Source: Alteromonadales bacterium alter-6D02
GTDB taxonomy: Bacteria; Pseudomonadota; Gammaproteobacteria; Enterobacterales; Psychrobiaceae
Direction of reading: 5' to 3'
Length of the DNA stretch: 64,000 nucleotides
NCBI GenBank assembly: GCA_002835545.1
Contig: PIZK01000003.1
Location: forward strand, 157,570 to 221,569
Shown here: in pieces, positions 28,707 through 37,116 of the stretch
Position numbering within the stretch: position 1 is the first letter of the stretch
How the letters are laid out: each line of letters begins with the position of its first letter
The notes under the pieces: model-generated
The model's input: only the letters and a program-made list of their open reading frames with translations
Told to the model about the DNA's origin: nothing
Databases searched by the model: none
Position numbers and translations under genes: made by a program

Positions 28707-29929
28707 TGAAAAGCTCACCCCTTAAACGGGCCATTAAAGCGTTATTATTAGTAATTGTGGCAATGAGTTTAGCATGGGCTTTTTGGCCAAAGCCACAGTT
28801 AGTCGATGTTGTCAGAGTCGGGCGAGGGAATTTTATTATTAGTGTAGCGGGAGAGGGGAAAACACAAATCCCAGATATCTACGTGTTATCGGCACCTTTT
28901 AATGGACGTATAAATCGCATTGATAGTGAAGCAGGAGATTTTGTTATCGCTAATCAGTCTGTTATTGCAAATATGCATCCTGTGAATCCACAGTTTTTAG
29001 ATAAGCGCTCTGAAATACAAGCACAGGCGGCTGTAGAAGGTGCCAAAGCTGCGCTCAACTTAGCAAAAGCTCGAGTTAAACAGGCTCAAGTGTTACTTGA
29101 TTTTGATTTGAGTGAATACCAACGAACCAAGTTGCTCTATCAGAAAAAGGCAGTGTCAAAACATCAACTTGATCACACTAAAATGCGTTTAGAAACGCTA
29201 CGGGCAGAAGTAGAAACAGCTCAATCACAGCAAAAAGTTATGGCTGCGCAATTAGCAGCAGCGAAGGTGCGTTTATTACAGCCAGACCACTTGAAAGATA
29301 TTACAGTCAATGACTGTCAAGTGTGCGTGTATTCTCCAATTAACGGCCAAGTACTAAAGATTTTACATAAAAGTGAAACGACCGTGAATGCCGGCACCCC
29401 ATTAGTTGAAATCGGTGACCCCAAACTACTTGAAGCAGTGATTGAGCTTTTATCAACACAAGCAGTTAAGGTGAGTGTGGGGGATAAGGCCATTGTTACT
29501 CGCTGGGGAGGCGAAGAAAATATTAATGCTAGAGTACGTTTAATTGAACCCTCTGGCTTTACAAAAATATCAGCATTAGGAGTTGAAGAGCAGCGAGTCA
29601 ATGTGATCTTAACCTTGGTTGATCCTGTGACTAAGTGGCAAAATTTGGGCAATGCGTATCGAGTTGAAGCGTCTATTATTGTCGATCATGTAAGTGACGC
29701 TTTAACGGTTCCGCTATCGGCGTTATTTAGGTACAACCAGCAATGGGCTGTATTTGTTATTGCTGATAGTCAAGCTATGTTAAGGCCAGTGACGATAACA
29801 CGACGTAATGAGCTATCCGCCGAAGTGGCAAGTGGTTTGGAGGATGGAGAGTATGTTGTAATTTATCCCAGCAATCAGCTGCATACGGGCGATAAAGTGG
29901 CAGTAAAAAATAAAAAACCGATACGTTAA
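28703..29929 (+). CDS. HlyD/RND-type periplasmic adaptor subunit
   Basis: A 408-residue membrane-fusion protein with one N-terminal transmembrane segment (ALLLVIVAMSLAWAFW). A split lipoyl domain follows, with INRIDSEAGDFVIANQSV and VYSPINGQVLKILHKSETTVNAGTPL. Between its halves is an alpha-helical hairpin of about 90 residues, and beta-barrel domains complete the protein. It would bridge the FtsX-like permease to an outer-membrane channel that is not encoded here. The ATG at 28703 overlaps the permease stop. The adjacent ATG at 28706 has slightly better spacing from AAGGAG. The exported substrate is unknown. Confidence 0.88.
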   Translation: MMKSSPLKRAIKALLLVIVAMSLAWAFWPKPQLVDVVRVGRGNFIISVAGEGKTQIPDIYVLSAPFNGRINRIDSEAGDFVIANQSVIANMHPVNPQFLDKRSEIQAQAAVEGAKAALNLAKARVKQAQVLLDFDLSEYQRTKLLYQKKAVSKHQLDHTKMRLETLRAEVETAQSQQKVMAAQLAAAKVRLLQPDHLKDITVNDCQVCVYSPINGQVLKILHKSETTVNAGTPLVEIGDPKLLEAVIELLSTQAVKVSVGDKAIVTRWGGEENINARVRLIEPSGFTKISALGVEEQRVNVILTLVDPVTKWQNLGNAYRVEASIIVDHVSDALTVPLSALFRYNQQWAVFVIADSQAMLRPVTITRRNELSAEVASGLEDGEYVVIYPSNQLHTGDKVAVKNKKPIR

Positions 29930-29943
29930 TATCGGTTTCTTTA
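29915..29943 (+). terminator. Rho-independent terminator of the ABC-FtsX-HlyD operon
   Basis: AAACCGATA (29915-29923) pairs perfectly with TATCGGTTT (29930-29938) and is followed by CTTT. The stop codon of the adaptor gene lies in the loop. Confidence 0.75.
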
Positions 29944-29984
29944 GAACTTAAATTCACGCCGTTATTGTTAACAGCTATTCCAGC

Positions 29985-30356
29985 TTATGCAGATTGCTTA
30001 GCTACTTGATTTAAGTTTACGTTTAACTGTGATGCTTGTTCTTGTGCGAAAGCGCTGAACTCGTCACGAACTTTAGCTGTGATTTCAGCTAGCTCTTGAT
30101 TTTTAACGTTAAGCTTTTCACCAAACTCTTTAGAGATTTTAGTTTGCTCTTCAGTTAAATTTTGAACATCTTTCGTTTTAGTCAAAACGTTTAAGCTTTC
30201 AACACTTGCTTCTGTAGCTAATGAAATAATTTCCATTTGCTTTTCTGCTAATTGGTTCCACGCTTGTAGGTTAAGTTGACCAAACGCATCAGCACTTTTA
30301 AGGCTCTTTGTGCTTACTTCTTTAAATAATTTCATGTTGTCGTCTAAGTTAATCAT
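29985..30356 (-). CDS. phaP: Phasin (PHB granule-associated protein)
   Basis: A 123-residue amphipathic helical protein that coats polyhydroxybutyrate granules. It starts MINLDDNMKLFKEVSTKSLKS and carries the phasin pattern AFGQLNLQAWNQLAEKQMEIISLATEASVESL. The ATG at 30356 has AGGAG eight bases upstream, and the longer open frame is discarded. The region 27-53 bases before the start holds a perfect palindrome built from the proposed PhaR site. This fits the known control of phasin genes by PhaR, which is released when granules form. phaR itself lies 288 bases upstream on the same strand. Confidence 0.9.
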   Translation of the reverse strand: MINLDDNMKLFKEVSTKSLKSADAFGQLNLQAWNQLAEKQMEIISLATEASVESLNVLTKTKDVQNLTEEQTKISKEFGEKLNVKNQELAEITAKVRDEFSAFAQEQASQLNVNLNQVAKQSA

Positions 30357-30382
30357 GGTAATCACTCCTAAGTTAAGTTTTA

Positions 30383-30409
30383 TTGTGCACTGCAATATGT
30401 TGCAGTGCA
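30383..30409. promoter_or_regulatory. Proposed PhaR operator before the phasin gene
   Basis: TGCACTGCAA (30386-30395) and TTGCAGTGCA (30400-30409) form a perfect 10-bp inverted repeat around TATG. It contains TTGTGCACTGCAA (30383-30395), whose pattern TTGTGC-NN-TGCAA recurs at 31289 and 37117 beside other PHB genes. PhaR of other bacteria recognises TGC/GCA-rich repeats, so this is a good operator candidate. Confidence 0.78.
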
Positions 30410-30584
30410 TCATAGGGTGTTTTTTAAACAGGGTCAACAGTGAAAAATAAAAAACATTTAAAATTTTGGATTTTTTTCTAATAAGTAGATTGGATAGCGG
30501 TGGTGTACTTTAAAAGTTCTTTAAAAAATAGCAGCTTGGTGTATCTGGACTGGGGGTAAGTGCAAAGGATTAGACTTTAAGCTA

Positions 30585-30619
30585 ATCTCTCACCTCCAAT
30601 GGGTTTAGTGGTGAGAGAT
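30585..30619. repeat. Stem-loop downstream of phaR
   Basis: ATCTCTCACC (30585-30594) pairs perfectly with GGTGAGAGAT (30610-30619). It lies just after the phaR stop on the minus strand and lacks a T run. It may end or stabilise the phaR transcript. Confidence 0.6.
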
Positions 30620-30644
30620 AGAGAGAAAGGATTTATGCTGTTGG

Positions 30645-31085
30645 TTATGACTTGTCTTTATTGTTTTGGTTAGACTGGAAAAAACTGTTTTGCATATCCG
30701 TCCACATTTTCATATTTTGCTGTGCCATATCAGTCATGCTCTTAAGAGGGTCTTGCTCAGAGGGCGTAAATAAATGCTGCTGTTTAGTGAATGCACTTAA
30801 GCTGTCTTCTAGGTACTGACCGAAAACGCCTTGTACTGCGCCGCCATAAAAGCGTATTAAGTGTGATAAGGTATTTTCGCTAAACAATGGACGGCCGTTT
30901 GATTCTTCATCCATGATAATTTGTAATAAAATGGTACGGGTAATGTCTTCATCAGTATTCTTATCGACGACTTGAAACTCGATTCCAGCCATCACCAGAT
31001 CTTTAATATTCGATAACGTAATATATTTGCTTTGTTCTGTATCGTATAAGCGACGGTTAGGATACTTCTTAATAATCCTTGGCAT
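30645..31085 (-). CDS. phaR: PHB synthesis regulator PhaR
   Basis: A 146-residue transcription repressor that binds both DNA and nascent polyhydroxybutyrate. The N-terminal PHB/PHA accumulation-regulator domain is unmistakable: IIKKYPNRRLYDTEQSKYITL at residues 4-24, then VMAGIEFQVVDKNTDEDITRTILLQIIMDEE. The granule-binding domain follows, with SENTLSHLIRFYGG and LEDSLSAFTKQQ. It is the likely reader of the TTGTGC-NN-TGCAA motif found at three places in this cluster. It lies divergent to phaZ. Confidence 0.95.
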   Translation of the reverse strand: MPRIIKKYPNRRLYDTEQSKYITLSNIKDLVMAGIEFQVVDKNTDEDITRTILLQIIMDEESNGRPLFSENTLSHLIRFYGGAVQGVFGQYLEDSLSAFTKQQHLFTPSEQDPLKSMTDMAQQNMKMWTDMQNSFFQSNQNNKDKS

Positions 31086-31288
31086 GATAAAGCTCTCGTT
31101 TAACTAAATTACTAACAGTGTACCTTTGAATGACAACTTTAGCTAACACCTTTATTAACTTTATGTTTATTAATAGATTTTTTTGTCTTTAATGATATAG
31201 ATCAAGTTGTGTGACACTAATGTATAACATAAAACAGCGCTATCATGGTTGATCTTTAACCAAAATTAACGCTATCATAGCCCTTATG

Positions 31289-31301
31289 TTGCACCGCACA
31301 A
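31289..31301 (-). promoter_or_regulatory. Proposed PhaR operator in the phaR-phaZ intergenic region
   Basis: TTGCACCGCACAA, the reverse complement of TTGTGCGGTGCAA, matches the motif TTGTGC-NN-TGCAA. It is preceded by TATG, as is the right arm of the palindrome at the phasin promoter. It lies 126 bases before phaZ and about 200 bases before phaR and could control either. The same 329-base gap holds a near-FNR sequence, ATGAT-ATAG-ATCAA, at 31192-31205. Confidence 0.65.
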
Positions 31302-31414
31302 AATAATAATGGTGCTTTCTAGTATAGATAATTCCAAAAAAGTCATATTAGCATCGGCTGATGGAAGATGAGTTATCTATTTGTTATAAAAGGCTTTAGT
31401 TAAAAGGTAATTCT

Positions 31415-32632
31415 ATGTTATATCAAATACATCAACGCTATATGGAAGCTGTGTCACCACTTAATAGCTGGATGCAACAAATGCAAGATTTTTGTAATCA
31501 TCAGTGGTCACCACTTAATTATACGTTTGCAGGTAAAACCATTGCAGCGACGGCTGAAGTTATTGAGCGTTGTACTGGAGTGTATGATCGCCCTGAGTTC
31601 GGTATTGAGTACGCAGACATTGGAGGTAATAAAATTGCTATTAAGGAAGATATAGTGATTAGCAAGCCTTATTGTAACTTACTACACTTTAAGCGTAATG
31701 GTGACTATGATCACCCGAAGGTGTTACTTATCGCTCCAATGTCAGGCCATTATTCGACATTACTGCGCGGTACTGTTGAGCATTTCATTGGTGATCATGA
31801 GGTGTACATTACGGACTGGATCAATGCTCGTGATGTACCGTTAAGTGAAGGTAGTTTTTCATTTGATGATTATGTTAGTTATTTAATTGATTTCTGTGAG
31901 CATTTAAAAGGCGATTTCCATATCGTAGCGGTCTGTCAACCGACGGTACCTACGGTTGTTGCTGCTTCTGTTATGGCGCAGCACAAATCTGAATTTCAAC
32001 CTAAATCAATGTCATTACTTGGTGGTCCAATTGATACGCGTGTTAGTCCGACTGAGGTTAATGAGTACGCTATTTCGAAAGAGCTTGAGTGGTTTGAAAA
32101 TAATGTAATTTGTACCGTGCCAGATAACTTCCCTGGTGCAGGGCAACGGGTTTACCCTGGGTTTATACAGTTAACAGGCTTTTTAAGCATGAATCTTGAC
32201 AATCATATTAATAAGCATTTCACTTTCTTTGGTGATTTAGTGAAAGGTGATGGTGATAGTGCAGAGAATCATCGCCAGTTTTACAATGAGTACTTAGCCG
32301 TGATGGATATGCCAGCAGAGTTTTATTTAGACACGATTCGTCATGTATTTATCGAGCATCAATTACCAAAGGGTGAGATTACATATCAAGGTGAGTTAAT
32401 TGACTCAACGACAGTCACTGATGTCGCGTTATTGACCATTGAAGGTGAGAAGGATGACATCACTGGTGCTGGGCAAACCGAAGCTGCTCATGATATTTTA
32501 ACGGGAATACCGAAAAATATGAAACAGCACTATACTCAACCTGAAGTTGGTCATTATGGTGTATTTAATGGTCGCCGATTTAGACAAGAGATTGGCCCAA
32601 GAATTAAAGCGTTTATCCAACAGTATAATTAA
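31415..32632 (+). CDS. phaZ: Intracellular polyhydroxybutyrate depolymerase
   Basis: A 405-residue depolymerase of the intracellular type (PhaZa1 of Ralstonia). It uses a cysteine nucleophile, here AVCQPT with cysteine near residue 174. IEGEKDDITG supplies the aspartate region and VGHYGVFNG the histidine. No signal peptide is present, so it acts on native granules in the cytoplasm and mobilises stored polymer. The start has AAAGGTAA upstream. It is divergent from phaR and ends at its own terminator, before the chitin-binding gene gbpA. Confidence 0.93.
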   Translation: MLYQIHQRYMEAVSPLNSWMQQMQDFCNHQWSPLNYTFAGKTIAATAEVIERCTGVYDRPEFGIEYADIGGNKIAIKEDIVISKPYCNLLHFKRNGDYDHPKVLLIAPMSGHYSTLLRGTVEHFIGDHEVYITDWINARDVPLSEGSFSFDDYVSYLIDFCEHLKGDFHIVAVCQPTVPTVVAASVMAQHKSEFQPKSMSLLGGPIDTRVSPTEVNEYAISKELEWFENNVICTVPDNFPGAGQRVYPGFIQLTGFLSMNLDNHINKHFTFFGDLVKGDGDSAENHRQFYNEYLAVMDMPAEFYLDTIRHVFIEHQLPKGEITYQGELIDSTTVTDVALLTIEGEKDDITGAGQTEAAHDILTGIPKNMKQHYTQPEVGHYGVFNGRRFRQEIGPRIKAFIQQYN

Positions 32633-32651
32633 TCAATCATAAAAAATATCA

Positions 32652-32679
32652 AGGCCGCTATTTTAAGCGGTCTTTTTTT
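32652..32679 (+). terminator. Rho-independent terminator after phaZ
   Basis: AGGCCGCT pairs with AGCGGTCT with one G-U pair, followed by seven T. Confidence 0.9.
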
Positions 32680-32800
32680 GTCATTGAATACAGGTTATTC
32701 CTCCTAAAAAATAGTTTCATTATAGATAATAACCATAAGTTATTGAATTATATAATCTAGCTTGCTATCCTCACTCGCGCAGTACATATTACGCTGTAGA

Positions 32801-32888
32801 ATTTGGCAAACTGACTGAAAAGTCAGGACGCAAAGCTTCCAGTCTAAAAGTTAACAATATTGTTTAACTCATGATCGTGGGGTTGCCT
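32801..32888 (+). ncRNA. c-di-GMP-I riboswitch (GEMM) before gbpA
   Basis: The aptamer core is clear. GGCAAAC at 32805 is followed by a GAAA-capped hairpin (CTGACT-GAAA-AGTCAG), then GGACGCAAAGC at 32826, the CC-G-CTAA receptor region, and GTGGGGTTGCC at 32878-32887. These are the conserved elements of the GEMM-I class. A hairpin, CTTAGTAAA with TTTACTAAG, begins at its last base, and its loop holds AGGAG. A terminator-like hairpin follows at 32917. The gbpA gene of Vibrio cholerae is preceded by the same riboswitch class (Vc1), which supports both calls. Confidence 0.93.
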
Positions 32889-32916
32889 TAGTAAAAGGAG
32901 TTTACTAAGTATGAAA

Positions 32917-32946
32917 AAAGGAGCTTGAAGACTATCGAGCTTTTTC
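32917..32946 (+). terminator. Probable terminator in the expression platform of the gbpA riboswitch
   Basis: AGCTTGA pairs with TCGAGCT (one G-U pair), extended by A-T pairs after a two-base bulge and ending in five T at 32941-32945. This suggests control at transcription. A five-codon frame with AGGAG upstream (ATG at 32911) overlaps it and is probably chance. Confidence 0.6.
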
Positions 32947-33000
32947 ACCTGCCTGATCCTACTTGTGTTGCTGTTAAAATCGCAATTTACAAGGAATCAA

Positions 33001-34449
33001 ATGACTAAACTTCATAAAAAACTATTGGCTCTCTCACCAATAGCTGCATCGTTATTATTACCAATTTCATCGACTTCGCTAGCACACGGCTATATTTCAA
33101 AGCCTGAATCAAGAGGCTACCTGTGTCGACTTAATGAAAATTCTGCGTGTGGTAGCGTGGTTTACGAGCCTCAAAGCATCGAAGGGCGAGATGGTTTTCC
33201 TAGTGCTGGGCCTGCTGATGGTTGGTTAGCGAGTGCGGGGCATCGTGCATTTTCCCAACTCAATCAACAATCAATTAATCGTTGGACTAAGCGACATGTC
33301 AAAGCTGGCGCGACAGAGTTTAGCTGGACATTTACCGCCCCTCACTCGACTAAGGACTGGCGTTATTTTATTACTAAACCAGATTGGAATCCTAACCAAG
33401 TGCTCAGTCGTGATCAATTTGAAGCGGTCCCGTTTTGTGAATATTCCGGTCACTTTAAACAGCCACCCAGACAACTAACCCACCTGTGTAATATTCCTGC
33501 TGATCGCAATGGTTACCATGTTGTTTTAGGGGTTTGGGATGTTGGTGATACACCGATGAGCTTTTATAACGCCGTAGATCTGATGATTGACAACGGTGAT
33601 GTGGGTAGTGTCGAATGGGTTGATGTCGGAGATATTTTTGCCAGCCGCGATCTCGCCAAAGGTGATAAAGTTATTGCTCGTGTGTTCAGTGAAAGTGGTG
33701 AAGTTGCTTCATTAGCTATTGAGTTAGAAATCTTATCTGCACTCGAGGGTGAGAAACTGCGCTGGCCGCAACAGCTCGCACAATTAATTAATCAGTCACA
33801 AACTTGGATTCAAGCGGGGCATATCAATGAAGACAATGATATTGAGCCAACGCAAGGCAAGAATGAAATTTTTGCGCAGCGAAGCTCGGGGATCACTCGT
33901 GTTGAGCTTGCTTTTGAGCTTGCACCTTTACCTAAACCTAAATTTAGTGCTGAAGGTGTTAAAAAGCATTATTACATTGATGAAGGGCAAGTGACATTTG
34001 ACGTTGATGTTGATATCAGTAAACCTGCACAAGTAACCTTAGCGCTTAATAAAGTAGGGCAACAGCTACAGAGTAAAACATTTAACCTTGAGTCTGGTTT
34101 AACACCACTTTCATTAGCCGTGAGCCAGTTACAAGTTGGCCATTATAGTTTATCGGTGAGCTACATTGCGGAAAATGGTACATCCGACAAGAAACATTTC
34201 CACTTAGATGTTTTAGCAAAAGGAGACCTGCCAACCGAACCTGAGCCTATTACAGAGGCGGAATATACATTCCCTCAACATTTGAATCAGTATAAAGCGG
34301 GAACCTTGATTTATCAGCCAAAAACCAACAAAACCTATGAGTGTAAACCATGGCCATATAATGGCTATTGTGTTCAGTGGTCTGAAAGTGCAAACCAATA
34401 TGAGCCTGGTGTTGGGCAGTATTGGTCAATGGCGTGGATTGAAAAATAG
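33001..34449 (+). CDS. gbpA: GlcNAc/chitin-binding lytic polysaccharide monooxygenase, GbpA family
   Basis: A 482-residue secreted protein. The signal peptide ends at SLA, leaving histidine 29 as the first residue of the mature AA10 monooxygenase domain (HGYISKPESRGYLC). The second copper-ligand histidine is in SAGHRAFSQLN at residue 81. GbpA-type domains follow, and a C-terminal CBM5/12-like chitin-binding module holds AGTLIYQPKTNKTYECKPWP and YWSMAWIEK. V. cholerae GbpA is 485 residues. The protein oxidatively cleaves and binds chitin and aids attachment. The ATG at 33001 has AAGGA upstream. Expression should follow c-di-GMP through the riboswitch upstream. Confidence 0.95.
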   Translation: MTKLHKKLLALSPIAASLLLPISSTSLAHGYISKPESRGYLCRLNENSACGSVVYEPQSIEGRDGFPSAGPADGWLASAGHRAFSQLNQQSINRWTKRHVKAGATEFSWTFTAPHSTKDWRYFITKPDWNPNQVLSRDQFEAVPFCEYSGHFKQPPRQLTHLCNIPADRNGYHVVLGVWDVGDTPMSFYNAVDLMIDNGDVGSVEWVDVGDIFASRDLAKGDKVIARVFSESGEVASLAIELEILSALEGEKLRWPQQLAQLINQSQTWIQAGHINEDNDIEPTQGKNEIFAQRSSGITRVELAFELAPLPKPKFSAEGVKKHYYIDEGQVTFDVDVDISKPAQVTLALNKVGQQLQSKTFNLESGLTPLSLAVSQLQVGHYSLSVSYIAENGTSDKKHFHLDVLAKGDLPTEPEPITEAEYTFPQHLNQYKAGTLIYQPKTNKTYECKPWPYNGYCVQWSESANQYEPGVGQYWSMAWIEK

Positions 34450-34451
34450 TA

Positions 34452-34482
34452 AAAAAAATACCGCTTAACGCGGTATTTTTTT
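34452..34482. terminator. Bidirectional terminator between gbpA and phaC
   Basis: AAAAATACCGC pairs perfectly with GCGGTATTTTT around a 5-base loop, with A and T runs on both sides, so it can serve both convergent genes. Confidence 0.93.
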
Positions 34483-34489
34483 GAATGTC

Positions 34490-36223
34490 TTAATCCATAT
34501 CATCAATTTTGATTTTGACATAACGCCCTGGAGCGGGTTCAATGACTTGATGTTTCTCATTACCGTACTCTGGGGCTTTTACTTTTTTCCCGGCACGTTT
34601 CTTAAGCCATTTATCCCAATGTGCCCACCACGAGCCATCATGTTTCTCAGCTGTCTCTAACCAATTATCTGCCCCTGTGTCTAATTGACCATCGGCCCAG
34701 TAATGGCGACGGTTTTTGGAGACTGGGTTAATGACACCGGCGACATGCCCACTGGCACCTAGTACAAACTCATTATCACCACTTAATAGCTCAGTTCCTT
34801 TGAACGTGCTTTTCCACGGAGCGATATGATCGCTGATGGTTGAGAGGAAGTAACAAGGAATATCAATGCTTGATAAATCGATAGATTCCCCAGCAATGGT
34901 TAATTCATCAGCACTGCTCAAATTATTATTGAGGTACATTTGTCTGATGTAGAATTGGTACATCTCATAAGGTAGATTGGTTGAATCACCGTTCCAGTAC
35001 AAGATATCAAATGGGGCAGGTTGCTTACCTTTTAAGTAGTTATTAACAACATAGCTCCAAATTAAATCATTTGCACGTAGCATGTTGAACGCTGTTGAAA
35101 GTTGACGACCACTCAGCACACCTTGCTGTTTAGCTTGATGTAATAATGCATCAACTTGCGGCTGATCAATAAATACTGATATTTCACCAGGCTCTGAAAA
35201 ATCAAGCAAGGTGGTTAAGAAAGTTGCACTGTTAACCGGCTTTTGATTGCGCTTGGCCAAAACGGCCAATGAACTTGCTAATAATGTGCCGCCAACGCAC
35301 CAAGAAACCGCATTTAGACTTTTGGTATTAGCAATGTCATTAACCACACCAATCGCGTTGATAATGCCATCCTCTACATAATCATCCCACTTTAAGTGAC
35401 CCTGTTGCTTACTTGGGTTTAGCCAAGAGATTAAGAAGGTATTCTGGCCTTGTCCGACGCAGTAATTGACAAATGAATTATGCGGTTGTAAATCTAAAAT
35501 ATAAAATTTATTAATACAAGGCGGTACAATCAGTGTTGGTTTGCTGTAAACCTGCTCGCCTCGTGGTTTGTAATGAATTAACTGGAATAATTCATTCTCA
35601 TAAATCACTGCACCCTCTGTTGTTGCAATGTTTTCCCCTAAGCTGAACGCTTTTTCATCGGTCATACTGATACGACCTTTTTCCATATCACAGATAAGGT
35701 TTTTTAACCCGTCCACTAAGCTTTGACCATTGGTACGAATGGCTTCGTTAATGACTTCTGGATTAGTTGTTGCAAAGTTGTCTGGTGACATTGCATCAGT
35801 ATATTGCTTTGTATAAAAATCAAGCTTTTGCTGTTCATGCTCTTCGAGCCCTGCATTGGCAGCGACTTCACTTAGAATATTTGACGTGATTTGATATGAT
35901 TTTTTGATGTAATCAAAAATTTGATTTTGTAATTGTTGTAATGGCACGCTGTCATCACCTGGAGCACTTTCATTTGCTGCAGGGGGAGATTGTTCTGTTA
36001 ATAGCTGATTCCATAGAGCGACTTGTTGTTGCTGAAAGTTGGCCACATTATTTAACCAAGACGTCGGGTCTGTAATATTAGCGGAAGCGAGTTCATTCCA
36101 TTGCTGATTAAACTGTTGAATGGTTTGTTGGGTTTGATCCGAGGATAAACTACTCAGCATTTTATTCGTTTCGTTGTTGATTAAGTCGAAAAATTCTTGA
36201 TTCATCGCTTGAAAATTATCCAT
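34490..36223 (-). CDS. phaC: Class I polyhydroxyalkanoate synthase
   Basis: Polymerises 3-hydroxybutyryl-CoA into polyhydroxybutyrate on the granule surface. The length of 577 residues fits class I synthases. The lipase-like box reads SWCVGG with the catalytic cysteine at 309; the usual first glycine is serine here. SDHIAPWKS carries the aspartate and ASGHVAGVINP the histidine of the triad. GVVNDI, FLISWLNPS and YWNGDSTNLPYEM are further family blocks. It lies downstream of a phasin-like gene, separated by 67 bases that contain a 9-bp inverted repeat, and is convergent with gbpA. Confidence 0.96.
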   Translation of the reverse strand: MDNFQAMNQEFFDLINNETNKMLSSLSSDQTQQTIQQFNQQWNELASANITDPTSWLNNVANFQQQQVALWNQLLTEQSPPAANESAPGDDSVPLQQLQNQIFDYIKKSYQITSNILSEVAANAGLEEHEQQKLDFYTKQYTDAMSPDNFATTNPEVINEAIRTNGQSLVDGLKNLICDMEKGRISMTDEKAFSLGENIATTEGAVIYENELFQLIHYKPRGEQVYSKPTLIVPPCINKFYILDLQPHNSFVNYCVGQGQNTFLISWLNPSKQQGHLKWDDYVEDGIINAIGVVNDIANTKSLNAVSWCVGGTLLASSLAVLAKRNQKPVNSATFLTTLLDFSEPGEISVFIDQPQVDALLHQAKQQGVLSGRQLSTAFNMLRANDLIWSYVVNNYLKGKQPAPFDILYWNGDSTNLPYEMYQFYIRQMYLNNNLSSADELTIAGESIDLSSIDIPCYFLSTISDHIAPWKSTFKGTELLSGDNEFVLGASGHVAGVINPVSKNRRHYWADGQLDTGADNWLETAEKHDGSWWAHWDKWLKKRAGKKVKAPEYGNEKHQVIEPAPGRYVKIKIDDMD

Positions 36224-36247
36224 GTGGGTCGCTCCAATATGAAAGGA

Positions 36248-36271
36248 GGTAATTAATCTTCATTAATTACC
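36248..36271. repeat. Inverted repeat between the second phasin gene and phaC
   Basis: GGTAATTAA (36248-36256) and TTAATTACC (36263-36271) match perfectly. It lies in the intercistronic space without a T run and may tune the relative expression of phasin and synthase. Confidence 0.6.
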
Positions 36272-36290
36272 TTCCCTGTAGTAATACAAC

Positions 36291-37085
36291 TTATTTCGTT
36301 TTCTTTACTTCGGTCGCTTTGTTATTGACAGCCGCTGTTGGTTGCTTAGCCGATGATGTAATTGTCTTTGCTAGGCTTGGTGCTGGCTTTGCTTCTTGCG
36401 CGGGCTTAGTTACTTGTGTCGGTTTAGCGACAGCTGCTTTAGGTGCAGGCTTAGCGTTTGGCGTTGGTTTCGACACTGTTTTTGGTTCGATGGCAGCTTT
36501 TTTCGCAGGAGTAGGTTTCGCTGGTATCGCTTTCTTCGCGACAGGTTTTACTGCTGCCTTAGGTTCAACTTTTGGTGCAGCCTTTACGGGCGCCTTTTTC
36601 GTTGCTTTTTTCACTGGTGCCGTTTCTTTGGCCACTGGTTTAGCTTTTGTTACTGGCTGCTTCTCAGCTTGTTTAACTTCTGGTACCGAGCTAAAAGGGG
36701 TAACAAGACTGCTCAATGGGCCATAACCTTCAAATGTCGCTAGGGGCTGAAAGTCAGCAAACGCATTTTGTAGCGCTTGTGATTTAAGCTCTAAGTATTG
36801 CTGGTAATTGGCTTGTGCCTTATGGAAAGTGTGATTTAAGTTCTCTGAAAAATTAGCCAACTCTATGCGTTGTTGCTCAACATAGGTTTGTTGGGCTTGC
36901 AAAACTTCTTGGCTGTCTTGAGCGTTGATAACTTTTTCAGCTTGCTGACAAGCTTGATTTAGGCTATCAGAAAGAAACTGAGTATTAGAGCTTAGAATAT
37001 CAACCCATAAAGCACCAGTGGCTTTAGAGATGTTTAAAAGAGGGTCGAAAACTGCTGGCGTTGAATCTTGATTTTGAGTTGTCAT
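36291..37085 (-). CDS. Phasin-family protein with Lys/Ala/Pro-rich histone-H1-like tail
   Basis: A 264-residue protein in two parts. Residues 1 to about 130 form a helical phasin domain (KATGALWVDILSSNTQFLSDSL and a YLELKSQALQNAF segment). From about residue 140 to the end the sequence is almost entirely Lys, Ala, Pro, Thr and Val in short irregular repeats such as AKPVAKETAPVKKATKK. Such tails resemble those of PhaF and AlgP, which bind DNA. The protein probably tethers granules to the nucleoid and shares them at division. The ATG at 37085 has AAAGGA upstream. It precedes phaC and has a proposed PhaR operator 32 bases before its start. Confidence 0.82.
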   Translation of the reverse strand: MTTQNQDSTPAVFDPLLNISKATGALWVDILSSNTQFLSDSLNQACQQAEKVINAQDSQEVLQAQQTYVEQQRIELANFSENLNHTFHKAQANYQQYLELKSQALQNAFADFQPLATFEGYGPLSSLVTPFSSVPEVKQAEKQPVTKAKPVAKETAPVKKATKKAPVKAAPKVEPKAAVKPVAKKAIPAKPTPAKKAAIEPKTVSKPTPNAKPAPKAAVAKPTQVTKPAQEAKPAPSLAKTITSSAKQPTAAVNNKATEVKKTK

Positions 37086-37116
37086 AACTAATCCTTTATT
37101 CATACGATTGATGTAA

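Noticed and set aside
31192..31205. FNR box before phaZ
   Set aside because: ATGAT-ATAG-ATCAA differs from the consensus at the first base, and its distance to any gene start is not diagnostic.
32911..32928. Five-codon leader peptide in the gbpA riboswitch
   Set aside because: Too short and without regulatory codons; noted only as a possible part of the expression platform.
36319..36743. Two plus-strand frames of 135 and 115 codons opposite the phasin tail
   Set aside because: They are antisense reflections of the Lys/Ala/Pro repeats, with absurd amino-acid composition (runs of Ala/Gly/Phe or Arg/Cys/Phe).
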